Origin: JBGLNJ01 sp964353405
GTDB taxonomy: Bacteria > Chloroflexota > Anaerolineae > Fen-1058
Length of the DNA stretch: 23,902 bases
Reading direction: 5' to 3'
Assembly (NCBI GenBank): GCA_964353405.1
Contig: CAYGWJ010000056.1
Span: 1 to 23,902, forward strand
A program made the translations under genes and the position numbers. Every line of letters begins with the position of its first letter. Within the stretch, counting starts at the first letter, position 1. The notes below the pieces were generated by a model that was not told the origin of the DNA, searched no databases, and worked only from the letters and a program-made list of their open reading frames with translations. Positions 22,164 to 23,902 of this stretch are shown one piece after another.

Positions 22164-23411
22164 TCAATGGTCTGGACTCGACGCTCCACGGGGTTCGACC
22201 ACGCGCAACTGCAACAGCACCAGACTGACGAGGGTGAGCGCCAGCGCCAGTGCAAACATCCACGGATAGCCCCACACCTGTGCCACCGCCCCGCCGATGA
22301 GGGGCGCGGCAAAGAGGAACGGCGCGGACAGTGTGCGCGCCAGGCCGATGTAGGTCGGGCGTTGGGCCTCGGGCCCAAACTCCATGATGATGGACAAGTC
22401 CGAGAGGATAAAACCTGCGTTGGCCGCGCCGACCAGCGCGAACACGAGGTAATACACCCAGACCGATGGCGCCACCAGCGCGACCGCGAGTGCCACAGCC
22501 CACAACACCGTCGAAGATTCCATCACCAGCTTGTGCCCCCGCCGGTCGCCTAACAAGCCCCACAGCGCATTGCTCAACATCCCCGCAGCCGACATGACGG
22601 CGGAAAAGATGCCGGCCTGCGCGTCAGCCAACTGAAACCGCTCGACGCCATACACCGCCAAGAATCCGAACGACATCCCGCCCAGATAGCCCAGCCCACG
22701 GCTCAAGATATACTCGCGAAAGTTGTGATCCTGGCGAAGAATGGATGCGAGTCGCTTGCGGTAGCTCGCCGAGGTCGAGGGCGGCGGCGGTTGCGCCGGC
22801 TCGACGGTAAAGACCAGCCCTGCCCACGACAGCGCCGTGAGCGAAAACCCGACGAGGAAGCAGATCGCAAAATTGGCGGGATAAGGATAGCGCGCCAGGA
22901 TCAACGCGGCGATAGCCGAGCCAACCAGCCCCAATGCGCCGCCCAGCGAGTGCGACGTGCCAAAGAATCGCCCGCGCCACTGCACCGGGATGACCTTGGC
23001 GATCAATTCCTGCCAGGGCGTGGCGACCAGTCCACTCGCCAGCGCGCGGATACTGATAAGGACAAAGAACAGCGTCACCGCTGCGGCCTGCGGCAGTTGC
23101 GCGAACCACAGCGCGCCTCCGACCAGCAACAAAAACGGCAGTCGCTCGGTGATGCCCAACGACAAAACCAGGGGCAACTTGCGCGGCAATTTTTCCACAG
23201 TGTGAGCCGTAAGGAGCTGCGGCATGAACCAGCCCAGGTCAAGCAGTGCCGGGATGAGGCCGAGCAAAAGCGTGGACGACGAGAGGTGTGAAAAGTACAC
23301 CGGCAGGATGGTGGCCGCCGAAAGAAAGCTAAAGCCAGACATCCACAGTGTGCCATCCCACATGTTGGCGATAAAGTTGCGGCGGAAATGTCGCTCGAGC
23401 TCGCGTTGCAT
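22164..23411 (-). CDS. MFS transporter
   Basis: A 415-residue integral membrane protein with about twelve hydrophobic segments in two halves, joined by a charged, Pro-rich middle loop (around PAQPPPPSTSASYRKR). The inter-helix sequences QWRGRFFG and GLLGDRRGHK match Major Facilitator loop motifs. The substrate cannot be told. ATG at 23411 is chosen because MQRELERHFRRNF begins a normal cytoplasmic N-terminus; the open frame beyond it runs into the octamer repeat. The ribosome site is weak (AGG). It converges with the htrA pair. Confidence 0.85.
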   Translation of the reverse strand: MQRELERHFRRNFIANMWDGTLWMSGFSFLSAATILPVYFSHLSSSTLLLGLIPALLDLGWFMPQLLTAHTVEKLPRKLPLVLSLGITERLPFLLLVGGALWFAQLPQAAAVTLFFVLISIRALASGLVATPWQELIAKVIPVQWRGRFFGTSHSLGGALGLVGSAIAALILARYPYPANFAICFLVGFSLTALSWAGLVFTVEPAQPPPPSTSASYRKRLASILRQDHNFREYILSRGLGYLGGMSFGFLAVYGVERFQLADAQAGIFSAVMSAAGMLSNALWGLLGDRRGHKLVMESSTVLWAVALAVALVAPSVWVYYLVFALVGAANAGFILSDLSIIMEFGPEAQRPTYIGLARTLSAPFLFAAPLIGGAVAQVWGYPWMFALALALTLVSLVLLQLRVVEPRGASSPDH

Positions 23412-23420
23412 GGGCAGACC

Positions 23421-23468
23421 TGACAAGGTGACACGGTGACAGGGTGACAAGGTGACAAGGTGACAAGG
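23421..23468. repeat. Six tandem octamers (TGACAAGG type)
   Basis: Units of exactly 8 bases follow each other: TGACAAGG, TGACACGG, TGACAGGG, then TGACAAGG three times, with a partial seventh (TGACCG). The array lies just upstream of the MFS start codon, between that gene and the tRNA terminator. Confidence 0.9.
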
Positions 23469-23484
23469 TGACCGTCACCGATAG

Positions 23485-23523
23485 AAAATGGCTGATGACC
23501 TTGAACCATCCGCCATCAGCCAT
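23485..23523 (-). terminator. Probable tRNA-Ser terminator
   Basis: A perfect 10-bp stem (23514-23523 with 23488-23497) lies just downstream of the tRNA on the minus strand, followed by four T's (the first within the stem). Confidence 0.6.
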
Positions 23524-23537
23524 CTGCTATTTGCCAG

Positions 23538-23624
23538 CGGAGAGGGTGGGATTTGAACCCACGATGGATTACTCCATACGCGATTTCGAGTCGCGCGCAC
23601 TCGACCGAACTATGCGACCTCTCC
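23538..23624 (-). tRNA. tRNA-Ser, anticodon CGA
   Basis: A complete class II tRNA on the minus strand. The 7-bp acceptor stem GGAGAGG/CCTCTCC is perfect (23618-23624 with 23539-23545), with a G discriminator at 23538. The anticodon stem CGCGA/TCGCG encloses the loop CTCGAAA, with anticodon CGA (23588-23586) reading UCG codons. A long variable arm (GGA...TCC type) and a T arm GTGGG/CCCAC with loop TTCAAAT follow. The 3' CCA is not encoded, so it must be added by the CCA enzyme after trimming. Confidence 0.96.
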
Positions 23625-23635
23625 AGGCGGGTCGG

Positions 23636-23663
23636 ATTATAACAGAATCGGAAAATCAGTCAA
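23636..23663 (-). promoter_or_regulatory. tRNA-Ser promoter
   Basis: On the minus strand, TTGACT (23663-23658, five of six) and a perfect TATAAT (23641-23636) are separated by 16 bases. The box pair lies immediately after the stop codon of the upstream gene and just ahead of the tRNA. Confidence 0.8.
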
Positions 23664-23902
23664 TCAGTCTGTGCCGGGTGCAGGTGCATATTCGTCAAGC
23701 AGTTGTTCCACCTCTTTGGCCTTATCCGCAATCTCGGAACTCTTAAACTGCTTGATTTCAAACAGATGAGTGAGTTGCGAGTACAACTCGGGCAGCCCCA
23801 GAATCTCCTCCACCTGTTCCCGAATCCACTTGTTGTAAGCAATCGGATACGTTCGGCGAGCGATGAACAAGGCTTGCAAGAACTCGCGATAGGCATTGTA
23901 AA
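23664..23902 (-). CDS. C-terminal end of an unidentified protein (5' end outside window)
   Basis: The frame is open to the right edge; at least 79 residues are visible, beginning within YNAYREFLQALF and ending at the stop codon at 23664. The segment is helical and rich in aromatic and charged residues (RRTYPIAYNKWIREQ, then EILGLPELY and a final KEVEQLLDEY helix). It reminds me of the helical C-terminal part of nucleotidyltransferase-like proteins, but this is a weak impression and no catalytic motif is in view. The TTG at 23879 should not be taken as the start. Confidence 0.6.
   Translation of the reverse strand, partial: YNAYREFLQALFIARRTYPIAYNKWIREQVEEILGLPELYSQLTHLFEIKQFKSSEIADKAKEVEQLLDEYAPAPGTD

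Noticed and set aside
23421..23474. CRISPR array
   Set aside because: Units are 8 bases long without spacers, so it is a simple tandem repeat.
23468..23746. Plus-strand ORF of 92 codons containing ERVGFEPT
   Set aside because: This is the well-known false protein made by translating the reverse strand of a tRNA-Ser gene.

Overview
This window looks like chromosomal DNA of a GC-rich, free-living bacterium. A member of the Chloroflexota (Anaerolineae/Caldilineae type) is my best guess. The hints are a menaquinol-type cytochrome b with dihaem cytochromes c, tandem HtrA proteases with Pro/Thr linkers, an RtcA-RNase Z pair, a YacL-type PIN-TRAM gene next to an RlmB-type methyltransferase, a GxxExxxY protein, and short tandem 7- and 8-mer repeats. 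The taxon is inferred from gene content, not proven. There are no phage, transposon or CRISPR signatures, and both end genes are cut by the window.

Layout. (1) 1-2824, plus strand: end of a respiratory bc operon, with the C-terminal part of cytochrome b and two dihaem cytochromes c. It closes at a terminator shared with the converging genes. (2) 2904-7986, minus strand: greA, lysS, then a CopD-like membrane protein, rtcA, rnz and a small zinc-ribbon gene. The last three genes overlap or lie close together and centre on RNA 3'-end processing. Terminators follow greA and lysS. (3) 7987-8603: a 617-bp gene-free region with two divergent promoters. The leftward one drives greA through a leader with two terminator-like hairpins. 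The rightward one starts a roughly 380-nt ORF-free transcript whose first bases can pair with bases just before and inside a strong terminator. It reads as a structured RNA or riboswitch-like leader in front of the PIN-TRAM gene, and it is the most interesting item here. (4) 8604-10381: PIN-TRAM protein and SpoU-family rRNA methyltransferase, overlapping by one base. (5) 10452-10886: a second promoter, short RNA and terminator unit, followed by a stand-alone SWIM zinc-finger protein. (6) 11001-15552: envelope and polysaccharide genes: a UPF0104 flippase-like membrane protein, a double-domain GxxExxxY protein, an FAD oxidoreductase, and UDP-glucose dehydrogenase. (7) 15665-18300: an M16 peptidase pair, one subunit with an intact zinc site and one without. 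(8) 18392-19237: a DUF454 membrane protein and AcpS. (9) 19431-22099: two tandem paralogous membrane-anchored HtrA proteases. (10) 22164-23902, minus strand: an MFS transporter, an octamer repeat, tRNA-Ser(CGA) with its own promoter and terminator, and the C-terminal end of an unidentified protein.

Working together: the first block moves electrons from menaquinol to cytochrome c. The minus-strand block supports transcription, tRNA charging and RNA end maturation. The 8-10.6 kb stretch is dense in RNA-level control, with three promoter-leader-terminator-gene units in 2.6 kb. The later genes deal with cell-envelope polymers and protein quality control.
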